Origin: Pseudodesulfovibrio sp. | Lineage (GTDB): Bacteria > Desulfobacterota > Desulfovibrionia > Desulfovibrionales > Desulfovibrionaceae | NCBI RefSeq assembly: GCF_028692895.1 | Contig: NZ_JAQUWN010000008.1 | Span: 1-44,673, forward strand | DNA length: 44,673 nt | Direction: 5' to 3' | Shown here: one piece after another, positions 33,461 to 42,500 of the stretch | Numbering within the stretch: the first letter of the stretch is position 1 | How the letters are laid out: each line of letters opens with the position of its first letter | The notes under the pieces: model-generated | Told to the model about the DNA's origin: nothing | The model's database searches: none | What the model saw: the letters and a program-made list of their open reading frames with translations, nothing else | Translations under genes and position numbers: made by a program

Positions 33461-34177
33461 ATGGCCCGCGCCGCATCCATACACCAGGCGGTCACCGGGG
33501 CGTTCTGCGCGCTGCTGCTGGCCCTTTGCCTGGCTCGGGGGGCGTCGGCCGGGGCCCCGGCCCCGCCCGCGGACGGCAAGTCCGCCGGGCCCCGCCTCTT
33601 CGGGACCGTGGAGTTCAAGGGCAACCTGGAAAAACTGCCCAAGTGGACCGGCGTGCTCAAGAAGATGGCGATCTGGAAGGGATACTTCAACTCCCCGGAC
33701 ATGGCCAAGCTGCCGTCCAGGAACGCCTGGGTGAAGCTCAAGGCCGAGCTTGCGGACAAGCCGGAAATGGACAAGCTCAAGGGCGTGAACAAGTTCTTCA
33801 ACCAGTGGCCCTACCGGCTGGACGCGGCCAACTACGGTGAGAGCGACTACTGGGCCTCGCCACAGGAATTCATCAAGAAATCAGGTGATTGCGAAGACTA
33901 CGCCATCGCCAAGTACTATGCGCTGAAGGAGCTGGGCTTCTCCGAGGAAAGGATGCGCATCGTGGCGGTCCGCGACATGATCCGGAACATCGGACATGCG
34001 ATCCTGGCCGTCTATCTGCCCGACAACATTTACATCCTCGACAACCAGACGGTCATGGTGCTGCCGGACGTCCGGTACAAGCACTACATGCCGCAGTATT
34101 CCGTGAACGAGAAGTTCCGCTGGATGCACGTGCCCGTGAGCAAGAACACGGCCTTCCAGCGCGCCAAGAAGCAATGA
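33461..34177 (+). CDS. lapG: LapG-like periplasmic cysteine protease
   Basis: 238-residue bacterial transglutaminase-like cysteine proteinase (BTLCP), the family of LapG. Signal peptide (CALLLALCLARGASA), then catalytic Cys144 in SGDCEDYAIAKYYAL, His179 in GHAILAVY and Asp194 in ILDNQT. LapG cuts the N-terminal retention module of the adhesin and so releases it from the surface; calcium and c-di-GMP-bound partner protein control it. Here the adhesin's N-terminus is outside the window, so the target site cannot be checked. Start has a GAGGGGAC site; it lies in the export operon, before the HD-GYP-like gene. Confidence 0.92.
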   Translation: MARAASIHQAVTGAFCALLLALCLARGASAGAPAPPADGKSAGPRLFGTVEFKGNLEKLPKWTGVLKKMAIWKGYFNSPDMAKLPSRNAWVKLKAELADKPEMDKLKGVNKFFNQWPYRLDAANYGESDYWASPQEFIKKSGDCEDYAIAKYYALKELGFSEERMRIVAVRDMIRNIGHAILAVYLPDNIYILDNQTVMVLPDVRYKHYMPQYSVNEKFRWMHVPVSKNTAFQRAKKQ

Positions 34178-34226
34178 CGGGCCGAGGTCTTCGCGCCGGT
34201 CCGAAAACAACCAGATGGAGTGAACC

Positions 34227-36311
34227 ATGGCACAGCAGAACAAGGCGAACGAGGTGCCGAAGAACCTCGGAGGGGCCAAGGCGGGCGTCAAGATCGGCGT
34301 GGTGCTGGCCTTTGTCCTGGTCATTTCGGCGGGCATCCTGATCCTGGCCAGCCGGGCGGTGGGCAACAAGGAGACCGAGAGCCTGGAGAACCAGGAAAAG
34401 CGGCTCGGGCTCCTCTCCCATAGCCGGGCGGAGATGGTCTCGGCCTGGCTGACCAATCTCTCCCGGCAGGGCGACCGGCTCATCAAGTCCGAGCTGTTCC
34501 GGCTCTATGCCGCCGAGGTGAACGATCTCAAGGGGGACCTGACCGCCATCTTCGGCGCGGTCTCGCCCGAGGACGTGGACTCGGGCAACGAGGGAGCCGC
34601 CCTGGCCGCCCAACTGCCCATGATGCAGAACATGCTCCGGGAGTTCTCCACCTACTCCGGCTTCACCACCGCCCGCATCCTCAACGCCAAGGGCGAGGTC
34701 TACATCGCCACCGACGGTCACCTGCCTCCCATGGAGGATGACCAACTGGCCCTGGCCATGGAGGCGATCAAGGCCCGGAAGGCCGCGTTCTCGCCGCTGC
34801 GCAAAACCGCGCAGGGGCTGGAGATGGACGTCTTCGTGCCCGTGTTCCCGCCCGACGCGCGCGAGGACCGCGATCCGGCCATCGGCGCGCTGATGATGAC
34901 CCGGCAGATCACCGGCACCATCACCGAGCTGATGTCCAACTCCTCGCTTTCGGCCAAGGGGGAGCGGACCCGGCTGATGCAGAAGGAGGGCGACCGCTTC
35001 CGCGAGGTCACGCCCTGGACCTCCCGGGGGTTCACGGACGTCACGGCCAAGCTTGATTTCGGCGACAACGGCAACCTGGCCTTCGCCGCCCGGACTTCAC
35101 TCTCCGAGAACGACCGCGAGGTCTACTCCCTGGGCGTCAAGGTGCCGGGGCAGGTCTGGTGGGTGGTGCAGGAGTCCGACTACGCCACGGCCATGAAGCC
35201 GGTGGAGAGCTTCACCCGCACTGTCTGGATCGTGGCCGGGCTGGGCATCCTGACCGCCTTCCTGGTGGCCGGGCTGGCCTGGTGGGTCCTCACCGGCGTG
35301 CAGAGCCAGCGCATCGCCGAGGAGTTCCGCAACCTCGCCTCCCAGATCGACATCCAGAAGCGGTTCATCGACTCCATCAACGCCAACATCGACGAGTTCA
35401 TCACCCTCAAGGACATGGAGGGCAGGTACACCTACGTCAACGACGCCTTCGCCAAGGCCGTGGGCCGCGACAAGGAGGAGCTCATCGGCATGGACGCGGC
35501 CGCCGTGTTCGGCTTCGACACGGCCAAGCGCCTGTCGGCCAAGGACGCCGCGGTGTGCGACCAGAACCGCAAGATCACCATCAACGAGCCCATCTTCCTG
35601 CACTCGCAGCGCTACGAGTTCCAGATATCAAAGGCCCCGTACCACACGGCCGAGGGGGGCTGCGAGGGCATTGTCGAGGTCTACCGCGACATCACCGAGT
35701 TCGTGGCCGTGCAGGAGAAGAACCGGCGGCTGATCCAGCGCGCCATGGAGGCCCTGGGCTCCACCATCGAGGCCGCCGACCCGTACCTGGGCGGCCACAC
35801 CAAGCTCCTGGCCCGCCTCTCCGTGGCCGTGGGCAAGGCCATGGGCCTGGGCGACGGCGACATCGCCGAGCTGGAGACCGCCGCCAATCTCTCGCAGATC
35901 GGCAAGATGTTCGTGCCCAACGCGATCCTGACCAAGCCCGGCCGCCTCACCGACGAGGAGATGGGCGTCATGGAGCAGCACGTTGAGCACGCCTATCGCA
36001 TCCTCAAGGACATCGACATCGCCGAGGGCGTGCTCAACGCCATCTACCAGATGAACGAGCGCCTCGACGGCTCGGGCTATCCCAAGCACCTCAAGTACGA
36101 CGAGATCAGCCTGGCCGCCCGCATCCTTTCTGCGCTCAATGTGTTCTGCGCCATGATCCGCCCCCGCTCCTACCGGGGGGCCAAGGCGCCGCAGGCGGCC
36201 CTGGAAATCCTGGCGGGCGAGGCCGTCCGATACGACGCCGCAGTGGTGAGCGCCCTGTCCGGGGTGCTCAAGACCCCGGCGGGCGAGAAGCTCGTGGAGA
36301 CAAGGGAATAG
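34227..36311 (+). CDS. Membrane PAS and degenerate HD-GYP protein (DvhD-like)
   Basis: 694-residue inner membrane protein. Membrane helices at about 20-43 and 330-355 enclose a large periplasmic domain; a cytoplasmic PAS domain (about 374-495) and an HD-GYP-like domain (about 505-690) follow. The HD dyad is Ser556-Gln557 (LSQIGKM, usual HDIGK), HHE is Met609-Asn610-Glu (usual HHE), while the GSGYP stays; the VADxxDA motif is SALNVFCAM. All metal ligands but the first His look lost, so phosphodiesterase activity is unlikely and c-di-GMP binding is the plausible role. It replaces LapD beside lapG, as reported for DvhD of D. vulgaris. Last gene of the operon, strong terminator after it. Confidence 0.88.
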   Translation: MAQQNKANEVPKNLGGAKAGVKIGVVLAFVLVISAGILILASRAVGNKETESLENQEKRLGLLSHSRAEMVSAWLTNLSRQGDRLIKSELFRLYAAEVNDLKGDLTAIFGAVSPEDVDSGNEGAALAAQLPMMQNMLREFSTYSGFTTARILNAKGEVYIATDGHLPPMEDDQLALAMEAIKARKAAFSPLRKTAQGLEMDVFVPVFPPDAREDRDPAIGALMMTRQITGTITELMSNSSLSAKGERTRLMQKEGDRFREVTPWTSRGFTDVTAKLDFGDNGNLAFAARTSLSENDREVYSLGVKVPGQVWWVVQESDYATAMKPVESFTRTVWIVAGLGILTAFLVAGLAWWVLTGVQSQRIAEEFRNLASQIDIQKRFIDSINANIDEFITLKDMEGRYTYVNDAFAKAVGRDKEELIGMDAAAVFGFDTAKRLSAKDAAVCDQNRKITINEPIFLHSQRYEFQISKAPYHTAEGGCEGIVEVYRDITEFVAVQEKNRRLIQRAMEALGSTIEAADPYLGGHTKLLARLSVAVGKAMGLGDGDIAELETAANLSQIGKMFVPNAILTKPGRLTDEEMGVMEQHVEHAYRILKDIDIAEGVLNAIYQMNERLDGSGYPKHLKYDEISLAARILSALNVFCAMIRPRSYRGAKAPQAALEILAGEAVRYDAAVVSALSGVLKTPAGEKLVETRE

Positions 36312-36336
36312 CGGCCGCGCTCCATCCGGTTGCACA

Positions 36337-36367
36337 GGGCCCCGGCGCATCGCCGGGGCCCTTTTTT
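36337..36367 (+). terminator. Intrinsic terminator of the adhesin export operon
   Basis: Perfect 11-bp stem GGGCCCCGGCG/CGCCGGGGCCC (36337-36347, 36351-36361) with a 3-base loop followed by six T (36362-36367), about 25 bases after the stop of the HD-GYP-like gene. Confidence 0.95.
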
Positions 36368-36561
36368 CGCCTGCCGCAAGGGCCGGGCCCAGGCGGGGGG
36401 GCGTGGCCGGACGGCTTGAGGATTGCGCCTTTCGGGGCTATGTCTGGATCCTGTGGACGGCGGTCCCGTCATTTCCCCCAGGTCCGGCAGGGCAGGTTGC
36501 CACCACCGGGCTTGTGGCGTATAGCCCCCTTCCCCCGAACAACGCCGACACGGAAACGAAA

Positions 36562-37938
36562 ATGAAGATTCAGCGCTGGGCAGCGAAAAACGGCTACCGG
36601 GAGTCCCTGGTCATCGGGTTCCCCCTGGTGGTCAGCATGCTCTCCTCCACGGTGATGACCTTCACCGACCGCATCTTCCTGGGACACTATTCCCTGGAGT
36701 CTCTGGCCGCGTCGTTTCCGGCCAACGTCAGCGCCTTCCTGTTCCTGTCCTTCTTTTTCGGGGTGGTGGAGTACGTGGGGGTGTTCGTCTCCCAGTACAC
36801 CGGGGCCGCCCGCCACGAGCGGGTGGGCGCGGCCATGTGGCAGGGGCTGTGGTTCTGCCTGCCCGCCGGGCTGTTCCTGGCCGCCCTCTGGTTCCTGGCC
36901 GGGCCGCTTTTCGACCTGGCCGGGCATCCGCCAGCCGTGCGCGAGCAGGAGGTGGCCTATTTCCGCATCCTCACCGTGGGCGGCGGGCCGTTCCTGGTGG
37001 GGGCCTGCCTGTCCAGCTTCTTCTCCGGGCGAGGGCTGACCAAGCCGGTCATGGTGGTCCAGTTGGCCGCCACCGCCCTGAACATCCCGCTCGACTACTG
37101 CATGATCAACGGCTACGGGCCGTTCCCCGAGATGGGCATCGTCGGGGCGGGCATCGCCACCCTCATCGGCTACGTGCTGCCGGGCGTCTGCTACTCCCTG
37201 CTCATTTTCACCCGCGAGAACGAGGCGGTCTTCCGCGTGCGCTCGGCCTGGCGGTTCGACCCGGAGCTGTTCCGCCGCTTCCTGCGCTTCGGCCTGCCGG
37301 GCGGCATCCAGTTTTTCGTGGACATGTTCGCGGTGACCTTCTTCGTCTTCATGGTGGGGCGCATCGGCGCGGCCGAGCTGGCCGCCACCAACGCGGCCAT
37401 CTCCATCGAGACCCTGGCCTTCCTGCCGATGATCGGGATGCACATCGCCGTGAGCATCATGGTGGGCCAGGCCATGGGCGCGGGCCAGCCGGACCGGGCG
37501 GCCTACGCCACCGGCAGCGTGCTGCGCATAGCCCTCCTCTACATGGGAAGCATGGCCATTCTCTTCATATGCTTTCCGGAGTGGCTCATGGAGCTCTTCC
37601 GGGCGCGGGGGGACGCGGGCGCGGAGTTCGGCCGGGTCCTTTCCCTGGGCGTGGTGCTGATGCGCTACATCGCCGCCTTCACTCTGCTCGACGCCGTGGC
37701 CATCACCTACATGGGCGGGCTCAAGGGGGCCGGGGACACGCGCTTCATCATGCTGACCATGGCCGTCGGCTCCATGGGCTGCGTGGTCATTCCCCTGACC
37801 CTGCTCACTCGCCTGGGGGTGACCTCCCTGCACGCGCCGTGGGCCTGTCTGCTCTCCTACGTCATATTCCTGGCCGTGAGCTTCATGGTCCGGTTCCGCC
37901 GTGGGCCGTGGCGGTCCATCCGGCTGATCGAGGAATGA
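36562..37938 (+). CDS. MATE family efflux transporter
   Basis: 458-residue inner membrane multidrug/toxin extruder with about twelve hydrophobic helices and two MatE repeats, for example VVSMLSSTVMTFTDRIFLG in the first and GLPGGIQFFVDMFAVTFFVF in the second. Substrates of the family are cationic drugs or metabolites exchanged for H+ or Na+. The ATG at 36562 is preferred because homology starts there; the 53 in-frame codons upstream look non-coding. It stands alone between the lap-like export genes and the TolC-like gene, with terminators on both sides. Confidence 0.92.
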   Translation: MKIQRWAAKNGYRESLVIGFPLVVSMLSSTVMTFTDRIFLGHYSLESLAASFPANVSAFLFLSFFFGVVEYVGVFVSQYTGAARHERVGAAMWQGLWFCLPAGLFLAALWFLAGPLFDLAGHPPAVREQEVAYFRILTVGGGPFLVGACLSSFFSGRGLTKPVMVVQLAATALNIPLDYCMINGYGPFPEMGIVGAGIATLIGYVLPGVCYSLLIFTRENEAVFRVRSAWRFDPELFRRFLRFGLPGGIQFFVDMFAVTFFVFMVGRIGAAELAATNAAISIETLAFLPMIGMHIAVSIMVGQAMGAGQPDRAAYATGSVLRIALLYMGSMAILFICFPEWLMELFRARGDAGAEFGRVLSLGVVLMRYIAAFTLLDAVAITYMGGLKGAGDTRFIMLTMAVGSMGCVVIPLTLLTRLGVTSLHAPWACLLSYVIFLAVSFMVRFRRGPWRSIRLIEE

Positions 37939-37989
37939 GCCGGGAGCCGGCTGCGGAGAGCGGCCGGATGGACGCCGGGACGAAAAGAA

Positions 37990-38031
37990 GAGGCCGGAAG
38001 CGGGTTGCGCTTCCGGCCTCATTTGTTTTTT
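37990..38031. terminator. Bidirectional terminator between MATE and tolC-like genes
   Basis: 13-bp perfect stem GAGGCCGGAAGCG/CGCTTCCGGCCTC (37990-38002, 38008-38020) with a 5-base loop, followed by a T-rich run (38022-38031) for the plus strand; an A-rich stretch before it serves the minus strand. Confidence 0.85.
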
Positions 38032-38041
38032 GGGGGGGAGG

Positions 38042-39415
38042 CTATTTTTCGGATGCCTGGCCTTCGGTGGCGGCCTCGGCGATGTCGAGGGTCTTCACCA
38101 GGTTGCCCTCCAGGGCCAGGAACTTGTAGATGGTGAAGTCGCGGTTGGAAAGGGCGGTTTCGAGCTGCACGCTGTTGCTGAACACCTCGTTGATGGCGTC
38201 GAGCACGTCAAGCAGGGAGCGCTGGCCCACGTTGAACTGCATGAGGTACATGTCCCGGGATTCCATGCTGTACTGCAGGGCCTCCTGGTGCTTGCCCACC
38301 TGGCCCAGGGCGGTCTGGTAGTCGGTCCAGGTGGTGCTGGCCTCGCGGCCGAGCTCGTCCATGGTGTCCTGGAGGTCGGCCTTGGCCTGGTCGACCCTGG
38401 CCTGGGCGGCCTTGATGTCCTGAAAGTCCGAGGTGCCGTTGAACAGGTTCCAGGAGAGGGCGAGCATGGCGCGGTCGTCGCGCAGGTAGGTGCTGGCGCC
38501 GTCCAGGTGGTCGGTGTAGCGGCTGCTGACCTGGACGTCCACGTTGGGCATCATGGATGCGCCGGTCATGCCCTTGTCCTCGCGTTTGGCCTCGACCTCG
38601 GCCTGGTAGACCTTGACCTTGGGGTTTTCCCTGAGGACGACGTCCATGTAGGGCGTCCGTTCCTTGGGGACCATTTCCTCATGGAATCCGATGGCCTCCA
38701 AGGGGCCGGGCTCGTTGCCGACCACCCGGAAGTACTGGGCCTCGGCGGAGCTCAGGTCGCCCTTGTAGGTAATGAGGGTAGTCTCGGCCCGGGCCACGCG
38801 GCCCCTGGCCTGCATCTCGTCGGCCATGCTGCCCGCGCCGCCCGCCACGCGTTCGGCTATGGATTCCAGGACCTCCTGGTGGGAGGTGACGTTCTCCTCG
38901 GCCAGGGTGACCAGCTTGCGCAGCCGGACCACGTCCACATGGGCGCGGATGGCGTCCAGGGCGACGGTCTCCACGTTGTCGAGCAGGCGGTATTCGGCCG
39001 AGGTCAGCCGGGCCTTGGACCCATAGTAGTCGCTGATCCGGTACATGCCGTCAAAGAGGTTCTGGGTCAGGGTGGCCTTGGAGTCCGAGGCGGTGCGGGT
39101 CCGGTCCTCGTTGCCGAGGGCCCGGGCGCTGCTGGTGTTGTATTTCTGGAAGCCGTAGTCGCTGGTAAGGTCGAGCGAGGGGAAGAACCGGCCCAGCGCC
39201 GAGGCCAGGTCGCGGCTGACCGCTTCCCGATTGAAGGTCATGGCCTTGATCTGGGAGTGGTGCCCCACGGCTTTCTTGACCGACTCGATGAGGGTCGTGT
39301 TCCCGTCCGTGCCCGCAAGGGCCTGCCCGGAAAGCAAAAGGACGAAGAGCGCCAGGAGCGCCGGAAGGGTGGAGAGGTGTCGTTTAGCTGCCATGGGGTA
39401 AATCGTCATTGTCAA
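38042..39415 (-). CDS. TolC-like outer membrane protein, LapE-like
   Basis: 457-residue TolC family channel, the outer membrane part of the adhesin exporter. Signal peptide (LLALFVLLLSGQALAG) after a basic AAKRHLS start. Outer membrane efflux repeats with long helices: SDSKATLTQNLFDGMYRIS and WNLFNGTSDFQDIKAAQARV. Two starts are in frame: ATG at 39415 and ATG at 39394 (seven codons later), neither with a strong Shine-Dalgarno; the later one gives the more normal signal peptide. It lies just after the adhesin gene on the same strand, but a terminator stands between them. Confidence 0.9.
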   Translation of the reverse strand: MTMTIYPMAAKRHLSTLPALLALFVLLLSGQALAGTDGNTTLIESVKKAVGHHSQIKAMTFNREAVSRDLASALGRFFPSLDLTSDYGFQKYNTSSARALGNEDRTRTASDSKATLTQNLFDGMYRISDYYGSKARLTSAEYRLLDNVETVALDAIRAHVDVVRLRKLVTLAEENVTSHQEVLESIAERVAGGAGSMADEMQARGRVARAETTLITYKGDLSSAEAQYFRVVGNEPGPLEAIGFHEEMVPKERTPYMDVVLRENPKVKVYQAEVEAKREDKGMTGASMMPNVDVQVSSRYTDHLDGASTYLRDDRAMLALSWNLFNGTSDFQDIKAAQARVDQAKADLQDTMDELGREASTTWTDYQTALGQVGKHQEALQYSMESRDMYLMQFNVGQRSLLDVLDAINEVFSNSVQLETALSNRDFTIYKFLALEGNLVKTLDIAEAATEGQASEK

Positions 39416-39454
39416 TCATTCTTATCTGCATCCGTTCGGGAATGCAATAGGCCT

Positions 39455-39500
39455 TCGCGGAAAGGCCCGGCTTGCCGTCAAGCCGGGCCGTTTCCCGCGA
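39455..39500 (-). terminator. Long-stem terminator of the adhesin gene
   Basis: Perfect 11-bp core GGCCCGGCTTG/CAAGCCGGGCC (39464-39474, 39479-39489) with a 4-base loop, extended by AAA/TTT and TCGCGG/CCGCGA with small bulges to about 20 bp. It begins a few bases after the adhesin stop on the minus strand; the T-run is only three long. Confidence 0.75.
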
Positions 39501-39503
39501 GGT

Positions 39504-42500
39504 CTAGTAATCGCTGTTGTTGTTGGCGTTGATAATCATCTGGATCACCTGGTCGGTGCTGTTGTCGGTGTAGTCCACATGCTGGTTCACGTCAAAGGAG
39601 GAGATGTTCGCTCCTTCGAGGATGACGGTCAAGTGGTGGGAGCCGTCGGTCACGTCGAGGTGCACCTGGCCGTCGGTGTTGTCGAGGATGGTGGCCACCA
39701 TGCCGGGGTCCAGGTTGAGCCGGTCGTGGGCGGTGTCGAAGTCGGCGACGAACAGCTCGTTGCCGCCTTCGGTGTTGGTGGCGAGGACGGACTGGTCGAT
39801 GAAGATGTGGTCGTCGCCGGAGCCGGTGTACATGGTGTCGTGCCCGGTGGAGGCCACAAGGGTGTCGTGGCCGTCGCCGCCGACCAGCAGGTCGTTGCCG
39901 TCGCCGCCGTACATCCGGTTGCCGTCCGCGCCGCCGTGGTGGCCGTCGCCGCCGTACAGGGTGTCGTCGCCGCTGCCGCCGGTCAAGAGGTCGACGTGGT
40001 CGCCGCCCACCAGCAGGTCGTCGCCGTGGCCGCCGTGCAGGGTGTTGGCGCCGTCGGCGCCGTTCATGAAGTCGCCGCCGCCGAGCAGGGTGTCGTCGCC
40101 GCTGCCGCCGACCAGCAGGTCGTTGTCCGCGTTGCCCTGCATGTAGTCGTCGCCGTGGCCGCCGTACATGCTGTCGTCGCCCTGGCCGCCGTACATGGTG
40201 TCGTGTCCGGCGTCGCCGTACATGTGGTCCGCGCCGCCGGCGTTGTCGTTGTTCAGGTCGCCGTACATGAGGTCGTTGCCGCCGCCGCCGTGAAGGGAGT
40301 CATCCCCGCTCCCGCCGTACATGGTGTCGTGTCCGGCGTCGCCGTACAGGGTGTCGGCGTCGCTCCCGCCGTACAGGGTGTCGTTGCCCGCGCCGCCGTA
40401 TAGCACGTCCGCGTGGTTGTCTCCGGCCAGGAAGTCGTTGCCGTCGTATCCGTAGAGGGTGTCGCTGCCGACGCCGCCGTTGGCCTCGTCGTTGTTGTTC
40501 CCGCCGTGGAAGACGCCGTTGTTGGAGTAGTGTACGTCGATCTTCAGGTCGTTGAAGTCGTCGTCATCGTCCTGGCCCTTGTTGTCCTTGTAGGGGTCGG
40601 GGTCATGCCCGTTCGGGCCGCTCGGCGAGCCGAGCTGGTCGTCCACGCCGATGTGGATGTCGTTGGGTTCGCCCCGGCCGCCCACGGTGACCCCGGCGTC
40701 CTCGCCCCTCGGGAATTCGAAGGAGGCTTCCTCGCCGTTCGGGTTGTAGGTGGCGTCGTCGAAGCGCACGTCGACGAGGTTTGTGACCCCGCCTGCTCCG
40801 GCCAGGGCCAGGGCCCACTGGCCGTTATCCCTGACGAAGTGCATGTCGGCGTTGAGGTCGAGCCCCTTGTTGCCGCCGTCGGCGATGAGGAAGAAGCGGA
40901 TCTGCTCGTCCTCGGCGAAGACCTTGAGGACCTCGTTCAGCTTCACGCTGTCCGCGTTGGCCAGGATGATCTCCGGGTTGCTCGGGTCGCCCTGGTCGTC
41001 CACGGTGTAGACGCCGAGCATGTTGGCGTAGCTCGCGTTGCGCCCCTCGATGCTGACCTCCTGGCCGTGGACGTCCATGTCGATCACGGGATCGTCGGTG
41101 GGGTGGGCCACGGCGATGACGGTGGTCGCGGTGTTGCTGGCGTCGGACTGCGTGCCCTCGGCGTCGGTCACCTGCACGGTGACGACACGGTTCACGCCCG
41201 CGTCGCCGGTGGTGGAGAAGGTGATCGCCTTGATGGCGCTCTCGTATTCCGAGGCCGTGGCGTCGCCGCTCAGGGTGATGATCGTGTCGTCGCCGTTGTG
41301 GTCCACCTGCACGAACAGGCCGCCGGAGATGCCGTCGGTGTTCAGGACGTCGCCTTCCTGGGTGTTGGCCAGGGTGATGACGGCCTTGCCGAGCATGTCG
41401 GAGTCGATGTCGGTGATGTGGATGTCGCCCGCGATGGAGACCTCGGAGCCGCCCACCGTGTAGGCGGTGTCGTAGGTGGTTTCGGAGCCGTCGATGCCCA
41501 GGACCGGCGCATCGTTGTCCGCAGTGACCGCGATGGTGCCGGAACCCGTGACCGAGGTTGTGCCGTCGGTCACGGTGTAGCTCAGGTTCAGGTCGCCGTT
41601 CCAGTCGGCGTCCGGGGTGAAGGTCCATGTGCCGTTGCCGTTGTCCTCCAGGGCGCCGCCGCTGACGGTCAGGTCGGTGACGGTCAGCGCGTCGCCGTCG
41701 ACCTCCGTCACGTGGGAAGTGATGTCGCTTTGGGAGATGGTCAGGGTGCCGTCCTCAACCACGGTCAGGTCGACATTGCCCGCGACGGGCGCATCGTCGA
41801 CGGCGGTGATGTTCAGGGTGACGGTGGCCGTGGCCGTGCCGCCCTGGCCGTCGCTCACCGTGTAGGCGAAGCTGGCCTGGCCGTTGTATTCGGCATCGGG
41901 CACGAAGTGGATGCCGGACGCGTCCATGGTGACCGTGCCGTGCTGGGCGTCGCTCACCGCGGTGATGGTCAAGGCGCCGCCGTCGCTGTCGCTGTCGTTG
42001 GACAGCAGAACCGTCGGGTTGATGTCGATGGCCTGGTCCTCGAAGTAGACGCCGTCGACCTGCGCCGAGGTCTCGCCGGTGACGCTGTTGACCAGGAAGT
42101 CGCTGTTGTTGCCCGAGTTGTGCGCGCCGTCGTCGAGCGGCATGACGACCACCTCGGCGATGGGCGTGCTGGAGTGCAGCGAATCGGCGTCGAGGGTGAC
42201 CGTGACCAGGCCGTTGGGGGTGCCCGACACGTCCACGTAGCCGATCAGTTCGCCGTTGGCGCTGTAGGCCGCCAGCCGCGCCGTCTCGATGTAGCCGATA
42301 TCATAGGGACCGGCGTCGTCCTCGAGGGTGGTCAGGTCCTGCACGCCGTCAAACAGGGCGGAGAGGGTGACGGTCACGGAGCTCATGGGCCGATCAAACG
42401 TCAGGTTCACGAATTCCGTGTAGTTCTCGTTGCCGTTGATGGTGTCGATCTCACCGCCGTCGATGCCGTTGGCGGCGTGGACGCCGAACCCGGAGTACGC

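Noticed and set aside
39800-40500. Short direct repeats that could be taken for a CRISPR array
   Set aside because: The units are in frame, 27 bases long with no unique spacers, and encode calcium-binding RTX nonapeptides.
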